DNA of 40,586 bases from Sphingobacteriia bacterium (GTDB lineage Bacteria; Bacteroidota; Bacteroidia; Chitinophagales; Chitinophagaceae). Shown one piece after another: positions 8,559 to 17,594 of the stretch. Position numbers and translations under genes: made by a program. The notes beneath the pieces were generated by a model that was given only the letters and a program-made list of their open reading frames with translations, was not told the origin of the DNA and searched no databases. The DNA lies in NCBI GenBank assembly GCA_947452295.1, contig CANGCK010000029.1, positions 1 to 40,586 on the forward strand, read 5' to 3'. The stretch's first letter is position 1. Each line of letters opens with the position of its first letter.

Positions 8559-10604
8559 ATGTCTACTCATCCTAAACTATTTAAACCTTTTGTAGCACCT
8601 GAAGCCAATATGGCTGAGCTTACCGTAAAATCTATTTTATTGGGAAGTTTATTTGGGGTCATTTTTGGCGCAGCTACCGTGTATTTGGCATTAAAGGCCG
8701 GACTAACAGTTTCAGCCTCCATACCCATTGCAGTAATTGCCATCACTTTGGGAAGAAAGTTTTTTAAGACCACCATTCTAGAAAACAATATTATTCAAAC
8801 AACTGGTTCTGCTGGAGAAAGTATTGCTGCAGGTGTAGCATTTACATTGCCTGGTTTTTTATTTTTATCGTCGCCCAATAGTGCTGAATATTTCAACTAT
8901 CTCACCATTTTAATTTTGGCAATTGTAGGTGGTTTGTTGGGTACATTACTAATGGTTCCTTTGCGTAAAGCCTTAATTGTAAATGAACACGATAATTTAC
9001 CATATCCGGAAGGTACAGCTTGTGGAGATGTATTAAAAGCAGGAGAAAAAGGAGGTGATTTTGCCAAAACAGCTTTTTGGGGATTAGGAGTAGCATTTAT
9101 GTATGCATTATTGCAAAAAGTGTTACACATTATTGCCGAAACCCCCTACTTTGCTACCAAACAAGTCAATAAGTTTTTCCCTTCCGCAAAAGTAAGTGGT
9201 GAAATTACCCCAGAATATCTTGGAGTAGGCTATATAATTGGCCCTAAAATTGGCGGTGTATTGGTTGCAGGTGGCGTATTAAGCTGGTTGGTATTTATTC
9301 CGCTGATGTCTACATTGGTTCCTGCCGATGTAATTGCCAATCAATTGGTTAAACTTGGCTATTTAGCCAATTTAACTACAGCAGGTGGTAAGGGAGGATG
9401 GGATCCAGTTACCCACCATTTTGCAGATTATTCGTCGGCTATATACTATGCTTTTATTCGACAAATTGGTGCAGGCACTGTTGCCGCCGGTGGCATCATT
9501 ACACTATTAAAAACAATTCCTACCATCATTAAATCGGTAAAAGGAAGTATCGCTTCTTTAAAAAACAATGGAGCCGAAACAGAAAGTGGGGTATTAAGAA
9601 CTGAGAAAGACCTAAGCTTAAAAATAGTTGGATTGGGCACTTTAGCTTTAATTGCTTTGATTACTGTATTGCCCCAAGTGCCGGGCGATAGCCTGCTCCA
9701 AAAACTATTAATTGGCGTATTAGTAGTGATATTTGGCGCCTTATTTGTAACAGTTTCTTCTAGAATTGTAGGCTTAATTGGATCATCCAATAACCCTATC
9801 AGCGGAATGACCATTGCTACGGTAATGGGCACTAGCTTGATATTTTTAAGTGTTGGTTGGACTGGACAATCATTTGAACCATTGGTTTTGGTAGTTGGTG
9901 GGATGATTTGTATTGCAGCAGCTAATGCTGGCGCCACTTCACAAGATTTAAAAAGTGGGTATATAGTAGGCGCAACTCCGCGCAATCAACAAATTGCTTT
10001 GTTTGTTGGAGCAATTGTTTCATCAGTGGTGATTGGCTTAACAGTTAAATTTCTCGACAAACCAAGTTCCGAGATGTTGAGCCAGGGAATTCAACATGCA
10101 ATTGGTACAGAAAAATATCCTGCTCCTCAAGCAACTTTAATGGCTACTTTAATAAAAGGTATTTTATCGCAAAACCTCGACTGGCAATATGTTTTTGCAG
10201 GGGTATTTTTAGCCATTACTATGGAACTTTGCGGAATTAAGTCATTGAGTTTTGCAGTAGGGGCATATTTGCCTTTAGCTACTACTTTACCTATTTTTAT
10301 TGGAGGAGCTATTCGCGGGTTAGTTGATGCCAAACAACAAAAAGAAAATACTTCCGCAGCAGCCGAAGAGGAAGAATTAGGTAAAGGCAATTTATTTGCT
10401 ACCGGATTAGTTGCAGGCGGTGCAGTGGCTGGTGTTGTAATAGCTTTTATTTCAGGTTCATCTGGCGGAGAAAAATTCTTGTCAGCCATCAGTCAGGAAG
10501 ATAATTTAATACATACTTTTAGCCAGGGTGGTTATTTTATACTTGGTACTGCCTTATTTGCACTGATGGGCTGGGGATTGTACAAAGTAGCGGTTAAAAA
10601 GTAA
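8559..10604 (+). CDS. OPT-family oligopeptide transporter
   Basis: Large polytopic membrane protein (681 residues, about 15 predicted membrane segments) of the oligopeptide transporter (OPT) superfamily, which moves peptides or peptide-metal chelates. N-terminal family signatures are seen: ELTVKSILLGSLFGVIFGA, followed by YLALKAGLTVSASIPIAV and the QTTGSAGESIAAGVAFTLP stretch (about 75-95). A second signature, NAGATSQDLKSGYIVGATPR, occurs near 455-475. A short acidic cytoplasmic loop (SAAAEEEELGKGN, about 600) precedes the last segments. It is tightly downstream of the POT transporter and followed by a strong terminator. Substrate (peptide, iron chelate or glutathione-like) cannot be inferred. 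Confidence 0.93.
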   Translation: MSTHPKLFKPFVAPEANMAELTVKSILLGSLFGVIFGAATVYLALKAGLTVSASIPIAVIAITLGRKFFKTTILENNIIQTTGSAGESIAAGVAFTLPGFLFLSSPNSAEYFNYLTILILAIVGGLLGTLLMVPLRKALIVNEHDNLPYPEGTACGDVLKAGEKGGDFAKTAFWGLGVAFMYALLQKVLHIIAETPYFATKQVNKFFPSAKVSGEITPEYLGVGYIIGPKIGGVLVAGGVLSWLVFIPLMSTLVPADVIANQLVKLGYLANLTTAGGKGGWDPVTHHFADYSSAIYYAFIRQIGAGTVAAGGIITLLKTIPTIIKSVKGSIASLKNNGAETESGVLRTEKDLSLKIVGLGTLALIALITVLPQVPGDSLLQKLLIGVLVVIFGALFVTVSSRIVGLIGSSNNPISGMTIATVMGTSLIFLSVGWTGQSFEPLVLVVGGMICIAAANAGATSQDLKSGYIVGATPRNQQIALFVGAIVSSVVIGLTVKFLDKPSSEMLSQGIQHAIGTEKYPAPQATLMATLIKGILSQNLDWQYVFAGVFLAITMELCGIKSLSFAVGAYLPLATTLPIFIGGAIRGLVDAKQQKENTSAAAEEEELGKGNLFATGLVAGGAVAGVVIAFISGSSGGEKFLSAISQEDNLIHTFSQGGYFILGTALFALMGWGLYKVAVKK

Positions 10605-10617
10605 AAAGTAAAAATTC

Positions 10618-10664
10618 AAAAACTCCGTAGCAACTCCATTAATAGTTAAGCTGCGGAGTTTTTT
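10618..10664 (+). terminator. Rho-independent terminator after the OPT gene
   Basis: Hairpin with 5' arm aaaaactccgtagc (10618-10631) and 3' arm gctgcggagttttt (10650-10663), paired throughout except for one G-T wobble, loop of 18 nt, and a T run ending at 10664. It lies 14 bp after the OPT stop and closes the peptide-transporter pair. Confidence 0.8.
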
Positions 10665-10719
10665 ATTGTATATATTAAACCCCATTCACCTTTTACAGTC
10701 TTATTCAAAATCGAATCAA

Positions 10720-12735
10720 ATGCAGCATCGTTTTTCTTTATTGCTACTTGGGGGATGTATTCTGTGTTGGTTATTAACTGTTGCTTTTTTACCAAAATCA
10801 TCTACAACAACTATGTTCAAGGTGAAATTCCCATTCTCTGCTGCCGGATTAACCAAACAGCAAGCAGCAGCTCATTTATTAAATCGGTTCAGTTTTGGCG
10901 CAACACCAAATCAAATTTCGGAAGTAGCTGAAATAGGACTCGAAAAATGGTTTGACCATCAGCTTGCAGCTTCTATTAATGAAAATGAATTGAATGAACA
11001 ACTAAAAGATTACGATGCCTTACATTTAAACAACGAGCAAATCTTGAACAAGTTTGTGCGGGCAGACCAACTGCTGAAATTAGCTGTTGAAAAGGGACTT
11101 GTAGCTAATAAAGACAGTATAAAAGTGAATGGAGATCAAAAAGCATATAAAAATCAGTTAAAAGAACTTTATGAAGAATTAAATCTTCAGCCTATGGCAG
11201 AGTTACATCGCCAGTTGATTAATCAAAAAATTATTCGAGCTATATATAGTAAAAATCAGTTGCAAGAAGTACTTACCAGTTTTTGGTTCAACCATTTTAA
11301 TGTATCGCTCACAAAAAATCAGTCACAGGCTTTCGTACTCAATTACGAGCAAGAGGCCATTCGCGCCAACTGTTTGGGTAGTTTTGACGCATTGCTTATT
11401 GCAACAGCCAAACATCCTGCAATGCTTACTTACTTAGATAATGCACAAAGTGTTAGCAATAACAATGAGGTTTTTAATCCGATGGTTACAGCTAAAATCA
11501 ACAAAAGAATTCAAAGAAGAATGGATCTTTTGGAGCAAGACAGCAGTAACAATAATCGAGCAAAAAAAATAAAACAGTTGGCAAAGGCTAAGCAGCAGGA
11601 AGGACTCAACGAAAACTTTGCCCGAGAAGTGATGGAATTACATACACTAGGTGTTGACGGAGGGTATACGCAACAAGATGTAACTGAGTTGGCCAGGGCG
11701 CTTACAGGGTGGACACTGTCTCCGGCACTTGCTGCCAATAAAGGGATTGCTCAGCAAAAAATGATTGAAAAATTTGGCAAGGAAACTTTGCTTAATAAAG
11801 GATTTGTTTTTGAAAATGATTTTATGTTTAGGGCAGATAAACATGATTCCAAAGAAAAAATAATTTTGGGCACTAAACTCAAAGAAGGCGGCGGTTTTGA
11901 AGAGGGTATAAATATTTTGCAAATGCTCGGTAAGCATCCCTCAACGGCTCATTTTATTTGTAAAAAATTAGCAATACATTTTGTTGCAGACACTCCATCA
12001 ATACAATTAGTGCAACAAATGGCTAACACTTTTATTGCCACCGATGGTAACATTAAAAGTGTATTACTTACTATGGTGCAACAAGTTGAATTTTGGAAAG
12101 CAGCAATTAGCCATAATAAAGTAAAATCTCCCTTTGAATATATTGTTAGTACAGCAAGGGCAACCAATGCTGAAGTGCATCAACCATATCAACTTTTTAA
12201 TTGGTGCAACAAAATGGGTCAAAAAATTTATTATTATCAGGCTCCTACTGGTTTTCCCGATCAGTCAGTAAGCTGGACCAATGCCGGAGCATTAGTGAAT
12301 AGAATGAATTTTGGTTTAGCATTTGCAACGCAAAAAATTCCTGGAATTAAAGTGAATTGGGCAGAACTCAACCATTACCACGAACCTGAAAGCGCCGAAG
12401 CTGCATTGTATGTTTACAGTGACATTTTGTTGCCAGCGAGAGATCTGCAAAAAAACATCAATAGATTATTGCCACTGATTAAAGACATACAAATTGAACA
12501 AAAAATTACCCTTGCTGCCAAAAATCATGAAATGGCAATTGAACTAGATACCACTGAATTGAATGCTGAATGGATGAATAATAATCATTCGCACTCAATA
12601 ATGCAGCACCGATCTAACAATCAATTAAACGCAATAAAATCATCGGCAACTATGCATTTTTCTAATAGCGTAAACAATACTATTGCCCAAGTGGCTGGCA
12701 TTATTATTGGTTCACCTGAGTTTCAGCGTAAATAA
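10720..12735 (+). CDS. DUF1800-family exported protein
   Basis: Protein of 671 residues with an N-terminal hydrophobic signal or anchor (MQHRFSLLLLGGCILCWLL) and then the DUF1800 domain. Family-typical segments include AAAHLLNRFSFGATPNQI (about 50-67) and, in the middle, FAREVMELHTLGVDGGYTQQ and TELARALTGWTL (about 300-340). I chose the ATG at 10720 because it begins directly at the signal sequence; a TTG 54 bp upstream would add 18 residues ahead of it. DUF1800 genes are very often paired with DUF1501, and here DUF1501 begins 16 bp after this stop. The molecular function of DUF1800 is, as far as I know, not established. The last 130 residues are Asn/His-rich and low in recognisable motifs. 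Confidence 0.9.
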   Translation: MQHRFSLLLLGGCILCWLLTVAFLPKSSTTTMFKVKFPFSAAGLTKQQAAAHLLNRFSFGATPNQISEVAEIGLEKWFDHQLAASINENELNEQLKDYDALHLNNEQILNKFVRADQLLKLAVEKGLVANKDSIKVNGDQKAYKNQLKELYEELNLQPMAELHRQLINQKIIRAIYSKNQLQEVLTSFWFNHFNVSLTKNQSQAFVLNYEQEAIRANCLGSFDALLIATAKHPAMLTYLDNAQSVSNNNEVFNPMVTAKINKRIQRRMDLLEQDSSNNNRAKKIKQLAKAKQQEGLNENFAREVMELHTLGVDGGYTQQDVTELARALTGWTLSPALAANKGIAQQKMIEKFGKETLLNKGFVFENDFMFRADKHDSKEKIILGTKLKEGGGFEEGINILQMLGKHPSTAHFICKKLAIHFVADTPSIQLVQQMANTFIATDGNIKSVLLTMVQQVEFWKAAISHNKVKSPFEYIVSTARATNAEVHQPYQLFNWCNKMGQKIYYYQAPTGFPDQSVSWTNAGALVNRMNFGLAFATQKIPGIKVNWAELNHYHEPESAEAALYVYSDILLPARDLQKNINRLLPLIKDIQIEQKITLAAKNHEMAIELDTTELNAEWMNNNHSHSIMQHRSNNQLNAIKSSATMHFSNSVNNTIAQVAGIIIGSPEFQRK

Positions 12736-12751
12736 AATAATTACAAATAAT

Positions 12752-14011
12752 ATGACCAATAGAAGGGCTTTTATGAAATCGGGCGCAATGGCAATTTTTG
12801 CAACAGGCATAGGAGGTGTAATTCCTTCCTTTGTTGCCAAGGCTGCACAATTGCAGAAAAACAATGAGAAGGGTAAAACGTTGGTTTGTATTTTTCAACG
12901 GGGTGCCATGGACGGATTAATGGCTGTTTCTCCCTATGCAGATGCCTATTTGAAAACTGCCAGACCATTATTATATATGAGCCCCGCCAGTACCGAGGGG
13001 CAATTAATTCCTTTAAATGAGCGCTTTGGCTTGCATCCTTCTTTAAACAGTTTATTCCCATTTTTTAATGACAAATCGCTGGCGATTGTGCATGGGGTAG
13101 GAAGTCCGAATAATACCCGAAGTCATTTTGATGCGCAAGACTATATGGAGTCGGGAACGCCTTTTAATAAAGGCACATCAAGCGGCTGGCTTAATAGGGC
13201 AATGGGTTTGTCAGACCAAAAAAACAATCCTTTTCAAGCAGTTAGTATTACAAGTGCAAAGCCCAGAAGTTTTTATGGTGAGCATGCTACACTTTCGGTA
13301 AATAATTTGCAAGATTTAGTGATTCAAACAAAAGGCAACTCAATACTGAATAATCTTGCAGCAAAATCATTTGAAGAATTATATGATGAAACATCTAATC
13401 AGTTATTAAATAAAACTGGCAAAGAAAGTTTTGACGCATTAAAAATGCTTAACAGCAACGACTTGAAAAACTACCATCCGTCAGATGGTGTTGTGTATCC
13501 AACATCTTCTTTGGGAAATGCTTTAAAACAAATTGCTTTTTTGATAAAAATGGATGTTGGACTTGAAATTGCTTTTGCAGAAAGTGGTGGATGGGATACA
13601 CATTTTAACCAAGGAACAGCCAACGGGTTATTAGCCAGAAACTTAAAAGACCTTAGCGATAGCATAGCCGCTTTTTGGAAAGATACTGCAGCATATCATC
13701 ACAAAGTTGCAGTGATGACTATGACAGAGTTTGGAAGAACAGTCCATCAAAATGGAACAGCCGGAACAGACCATGGAAGAGCAAGTTGTATGTTTGTTTT
13801 AGGCAATGATGTGATGGGCGGTAGAGTATACCATAACTTACCCATATTAGCAAAAGAAAACTTAGAAGACGAAAGAGATTTGCCGGTAACCACTGATTTT
13901 AGATCGGTTTTTAGTACAGTTGCTAACCATCATTTGCAATTAAAAAATAATGCTGTTTTGTTTCCAGGATGGAAAGGCGAAGAATTAACAATAATCAACC
14001 ATAAATTATAG
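12752..14011 (+). CDS. DUF1501-family protein with Tat signal
   Basis: Protein of 419 residues exported, by its N-terminus, through the twin-arginine pathway: MTNRRAFMKSGAMAIFATG has the RR-x-F-M-K pattern and is followed by a hydrophobic stretch. The DUF1501 domain is related to the alkaline phosphatase/sulfatase fold; TMTEFGRTVHQNG followed by AGTDHGRASCMFV (about 325-352) is the recognisable metal-site-like region. SRSHFDAQDYMES-type residues appear here as NNTRSHFDAQDYMESG (about 120-135). The ATG at 12752 is preferred over an upstream in-frame alternative start inside the DUF1800 gene, because it places the twin arginine at residues 4-5. Pairing with DUF1800 16 bp upstream is the usual genomic arrangement. 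Substrate unknown. Confidence 0.92.
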   Translation: MTNRRAFMKSGAMAIFATGIGGVIPSFVAKAAQLQKNNEKGKTLVCIFQRGAMDGLMAVSPYADAYLKTARPLLYMSPASTEGQLIPLNERFGLHPSLNSLFPFFNDKSLAIVHGVGSPNNTRSHFDAQDYMESGTPFNKGTSSGWLNRAMGLSDQKNNPFQAVSITSAKPRSFYGEHATLSVNNLQDLVIQTKGNSILNNLAAKSFEELYDETSNQLLNKTGKESFDALKMLNSNDLKNYHPSDGVVYPTSSLGNALKQIAFLIKMDVGLEIAFAESGGWDTHFNQGTANGLLARNLKDLSDSIAAFWKDTAAYHHKVAVMTMTEFGRTVHQNGTAGTDHGRASCMFVLGNDVMGGRVYHNLPILAKENLEDERDLPVTTDFRSVFSTVANHHLQLKNNAVLFPGWKGEELTIINHKL

Positions 14012-14077
14012 AAACTATTACATGAGTCTTTAGGTAGTATCAGCTATTATAAATATTTTAGTACGATATTTTTATTT

Positions 14078-14869
14078 ATGTTGAAAGCTATAGTAGCTAT
14101 TTTTTTAATAAGCCTATCCAATGTTTCAGTTGCCCAACCCTTAAATGGAGAGGCTCCTCAAGTATATAAAGCACATAGAGCCAAAAAACCGCCAGTAATT
14201 AACGGCATCATTCAAAAAAAAGAATGGGATAATGCAACATGGAGCAACTTGTTTGTAGATATAGAAGGAGCCGCAATGGCTTTGCCAGTATATACAACCA
14301 AGGTTAAGATGTTATGGAACGATTCAACTTTATTTATACTTGCCCAATTGCAAGAGCCAAATATGATGGCCACATTGTTAAATCATGATGATATTATTTA
14401 TCGCGATAATGATTTTGAAGTATTTGTAGATCCAGACAATGATACCGATAATTACTATGAGATAGAAGTAAATACATATGGAACAATTATGGATTTATTC
14501 ATGAATAAGCCATACAAAAAGGGAGGTCATTTTGATATGAAATGGGATGCCAGTAAATTAACTTGTGCAATAGGTAAAATGGGCACGATCAATCAGCCAA
14601 ATGATGTTGATACGGGCTGGGTAGTAGAAATGGCATTTCCAATTAATACATTCGAAAAAAACATCAATAGCCATTTGCCTTTAACACAACAAACCTGGCG
14701 GATTAATTTTTCTAGGGTTCAGTGGCAATTTGATGTAATAAATGGAAGTTATAAAAAAAGGGAAGAGAATGGGAAGCCAATGAAGGAAAATAATTGGGTT
14801 TGGTCGCCAATGGGGGTAATTGATATGCATTATCCAGACCGGTGGGGATACTTAACTTTTACAGATTAA
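14078..14869 (+). CDS. CBM9-like exported carbohydrate-binding protein
   Basis: Secreted protein of 263 residues with a Sec signal peptide (MLKAIVAIFLISLSNVSVAQ, cleaved near residue 20). The rest resembles the single-domain family 9-like carbohydrate-binding proteins of Bacteroidota: a 'PVINGIIQKKEWDNATW' opening (about 37-53), VKMLWNDSTLFILAQLQEP (about 74-92), then DNDFEVFVDPDNDTDNYYE (about 109-127), all typical of CBM9-like beta-sandwiches. No catalytic motif is visible. It lies 66 bp after DUF1501 and 59 bp before a GHL10-like glycosidase, suggesting a role in binding the same glycan. The fold assignment is reasonably sure, the ligand is not. Confidence 0.8.
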   Translation: MLKAIVAIFLISLSNVSVAQPLNGEAPQVYKAHRAKKPPVINGIIQKKEWDNATWSNLFVDIEGAAMALPVYTTKVKMLWNDSTLFILAQLQEPNMMATLLNHDDIIYRDNDFEVFVDPDNDTDNYYEIEVNTYGTIMDLFMNKPYKKGGHFDMKWDASKLTCAIGKMGTINQPNDVDTGWVVEMAFPINTFEKNINSHLPLTQQTWRINFSRVQWQFDVINGSYKKREENGKPMKENNWVWSPMGVIDMHYPDRWGYLTFTD

Positions 14870-14928
14870 TCGATTAAAGATAGAATACAACAATTGTTTT
14901 ATTTAAATTCTAATAACTACGCATCAAC

Positions 14929-16017
14929 ATGTCAAACAGAAGAAATTTTTTAAAAAACTCATTGATTGGTACTGTTGCAGCGCCAACAATTTTTACGGCG
15001 GCATCAGCATCCGCTGCAAGTAGTATTAAGAAAAAGAAATTAAAAAATTGGGTATGGCTTCATCCCGATGGAAAAGATACAACAGATGAATTAAAGCTAA
15101 GGTACCAATCCTATAAATCAGCTGGCATAACCGGATTGTTGTTTGGCGGGTTGAGTGAAAAGCATTACACAGAAGCTAAATTAGCAGGCTTAGAAGCACA
15201 TTGTTGGAATTGGACGATGAACAAAGGCGATAAAAATTTGATGGCTGCACATCCTGATTGGTATGCTGTTTCAAGAGAGGGAAAATCATGTGTAGAAGTT
15301 GCACCCTATGTAGATTATTACCGTTGGTTATGCCCATCAAAACCAGAAGTACAAGAATACTTAAAGGAAGAAGCCGAAAGAATTCTTTCCAACGATTGGG
15401 TAGATGGTATTCACCTCGATTATATTAGGTACTGCGATGTTATTTTACCTAAAAATTTATGGAGTCAATATAAGATTGAACAAAGAATGGAATTGCCTCA
15501 ATACGACTTTTGTTATTGTAATACATGCCGTGAAAAGTACAAGGCCATAAGCGGCAAAGATCCATTGGTAATGGATTATCCGGATGCGTCATTGTCGTGG
15601 AGGTTATATCGGTACGAGTCGATTAACAATGTAGTAAACCAAATTGCTGTTGTAGCCAAACAACAGCAAAAGAAAATAACAGCAGCCGTGTTCCCTACTC
15701 CAGAAGTGGCTCGCAGAATAGTTCGACAAGACTGGACCAATTGGAATTTAGATGCAGTATTTCCTATGACGTATAATAAATTTTACCAGGAAGATGTGAA
15801 ATGGATAGGAGATGCGGTAAAGGAGGGCGTTCATTTCTTGCATGACCAGATACCACTTTATGCAGGATTGTATTTGCCTGATTTTGATAATGATTACCAG
15901 CAGGTGGCAGAAGCAATACATGTAGCTATTAACAATAAAGCAAGGGGTGTATCATTGTTTGGTCATATCAGCGAAGAAGTCTTAAAAACCTTGAAAGAAG
16001 CAATCCGTACAGCTTAA
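14929..16017 (+). CDS. GHL10-like family 10 glycosyl hydrolase-related protein with Tat signal
   Basis: Protein of 362 residues with a twin-arginine signal (SNRRNFLKNSLIGTVAAP at 2-19). The mature part looks like a TIM-barrel of the glycosyl-hydrolase-like GHL10 group: NWVWLHPDG at the first strand, then the hallmark DWVDGIHLDYIRYCDV (about 157-172), FPTPEVARR and a late strand WNLDAVFPMTYNKF (about 271-284). The Asp-x-Asp-Tyr-Ile-Arg-Tyr region is the presumed active-site strand in the family. Substrate is unknown. It ends 11 bp from the convergent serine hydrolase gene, and no terminator hairpin is visible between them. It is the last gene of the DUF1800-DUF1501-CBM9-GHL10 run. Confidence 0.82.
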   Translation: MSNRRNFLKNSLIGTVAAPTIFTAASASAASSIKKKKLKNWVWLHPDGKDTTDELKLRYQSYKSAGITGLLFGGLSEKHYTEAKLAGLEAHCWNWTMNKGDKNLMAAHPDWYAVSREGKSCVEVAPYVDYYRWLCPSKPEVQEYLKEEAERILSNDWVDGIHLDYIRYCDVILPKNLWSQYKIEQRMELPQYDFCYCNTCREKYKAISGKDPLVMDYPDASLSWRLYRYESINNVVNQIAVVAKQQQKKITAAVFPTPEVARRIVRQDWTNWNLDAVFPMTYNKFYQEDVKWIGDAVKEGVHFLHDQIPLYAGLYLPDFDNDYQQVAEAIHVAINNKARGVSLFGHISEEVLKTLKEAIRTA

Positions 16018-16028
16018 TACGAAGCACG

Positions 16029-17573
16029 TTACTTCATTAAACTAATATGGTATTCTTGTATCAATCCGGGGTTTTCTGGTGTTAATGTAAAGCTGATTTT
16101 AATATTTTTTTGAACGCCATGTAGTATAAAGTAGCCGCGCAACTGATTTTCGGCAATAACTTCATCAACCGAAATTATTTTTCCTGCGGCACTATATATT
16201 GCTTTAGCTTCAGCTTGCAATGATTGTATTAGATAATCGGCAAAGAAGTTTTCAGCAAAAATGCCAGCGGTTTCTGCAAGTGTAAAATTGGGTAATAATT
16301 TCACCAATTCATTTTTTCTTTTTGTGAGAATAGAAGAAGCTAAAATGGTGATTGGTGTAAGTTCCGCCAATGTAATCAGTGTGTCAATTACGCTTAAATT
16401 AATAGCTGCTGCTGGAGCATAAGTGTTATTGGCTAAAAATAATACGCCAATTCCATAATCAGGCAAAATGCGCCAATTACTGCCAAAGCCCGGCAAGCCG
16501 CCACTATGTCCCACCATTAATTTATTCTCACAATCCCTTAAAATGGCTAAGCCGTATCCATATCCGGTTGAAGTAGGGCATATTCTTCCGTTAGTGTACT
16601 TAAAACTTGGATTCAATGAATTAAATCTCCAAGGTTGGTGCATCTCCCTCAGGCTACTCCTTTTGATGATATTGTTTTCTGCATTGTTTCTTGCAGGCCA
16701 TGCATATTGGTGAAGCGCCATGTATTTGCTGAATGATTCAATAGAAGTGATCATTCCACCCATTGCGCCATAAATACCATCATGCAATAAAACTTCTTCC
16801 TGCCAGTCATTATTAATCCACCGATATCCTTTAGCTAGTATATTGGGCGTAATTTTACTGTATTCCCATTCGGCTTGCATATTCAAGGGTTTCCAAATAT
16901 GTTGGCGAATATACTCGCCGTAAGGTATGCCCGTAATTTTTTTAATGATATAACCCAAAGTAGCAAAACCAACATTGCTGTATTCGTAATTGGTGCCGTT
17001 AACATTTGAAAAACTGATTCCCTTTTTAAATAATTCAATCAACTCCTCATCGGTATCTGCTAATTGCCTGTCGCCCCAAGGGTTGTCTTCAGGAAAACCG
17101 GCAGAGTGGGTAAGTAGCTGACGGATGGTTATTTCGGCTGCATCTTTAGTTAATCCCTGGTTTTTTAGCGCAGGGATATAGGTGGAAACGGGTTCGTCCA
17201 ACTGCAATTTGCCTGCATCTCTAAGTTGTACAATAGCCATAGCGGTAAAGCTTTTGCTCATAGATGCAATCCGAAACATAGACTGTGTAGTAGCTGGTAT
17301 TTTATTGGCAATATCTGAATAACCATCACTACCAGCAAACAATAATTTGCCATCTAATAGAATGCCAAAGGCATAACCTGGAATATGGTTGGTTAATGCA
17401 AAATCGTTGTACATTTTACGAACAACGGGCATTACTGCTTTTATTTTTTGTGCTCGCATTGAATCTAAAAAAACCGGCGTACGATATTGTGCATTGGGAT
17501 TATTTTGTGCAACTAATTGCAGTGAAACAAAACAGCAGGCAATGATTACGATATATTTTTTTACAATCAACAT
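16029..17573 (-). CDS. Exported serine hydrolase, class C beta-lactamase/DD-peptidase type
   Basis: Periplasmic or surface serine hydrolase of the AmpC/esterase/DD-peptidase superfamily (514 residues from the ATG at 17573). A signal peptide MLIVKKYIVIIACCFVSLQ is seen. Motifs: SxxK as SMSK at 104-107, YxN as YSN at 198-200, and HSGG (in VGHSGGLPGF, about 359-368) in the place of KTG, which is common in the esterase-like branch. A C-terminal extension of about 110 residues lacks motifs. A TTG start at 17594 would extend it by 7 residues but weakens the signal peptide. It starts 21 bp after the E1 dehydrogenase stop on the same strand. The substrate could be a peptide, ester or cell-wall stem peptide. 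Confidence 0.87.
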   Translation of the reverse strand: MLIVKKYIVIIACCFVSLQLVAQNNPNAQYRTPVFLDSMRAQKIKAVMPVVRKMYNDFALTNHIPGYAFGILLDGKLLFAGSDGYSDIANKIPATTQSMFRIASMSKSFTAMAIVQLRDAGKLQLDEPVSTYIPALKNQGLTKDAAEITIRQLLTHSAGFPEDNPWGDRQLADTDEELIELFKKGISFSNVNGTNYEYSNVGFATLGYIIKKITGIPYGEYIRQHIWKPLNMQAEWEYSKITPNILAKGYRWINNDWQEEVLLHDGIYGAMGGMITSIESFSKYMALHQYAWPARNNAENNIIKRSSLREMHQPWRFNSLNPSFKYTNGRICPTSTGYGYGLAILRDCENKLMVGHSGGLPGFGSNWRILPDYGIGVLFLANNTYAPAAAINLSVIDTLITLAELTPITILASSILTKRKNELVKLLPNFTLAETAGIFAENFFADYLIQSLQAEAKAIYSAAGKIISVDEVIAENQLRGYFILHGVQKNIKISFTLTPENPGLIQEYHISLMK

Positions 17574-17594
17574 GGTACAAAATTTATTGGTCAA

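Noticed and set aside
9446..9985. 179-codon open frame antisense to the OPT transporter gene
   Set aside because: It is the complement of a clear transporter coding frame; composition is Pro/Thr-rich nonsense typical of antisense frames, with no signal, motif or start context.
10666..10719. TTG start extending the DUF1800 protein by 18 residues
   Set aside because: It begins 2 bp after the terminator T run and pushes the signal sequence inward; the ATG at 10720 fits better.
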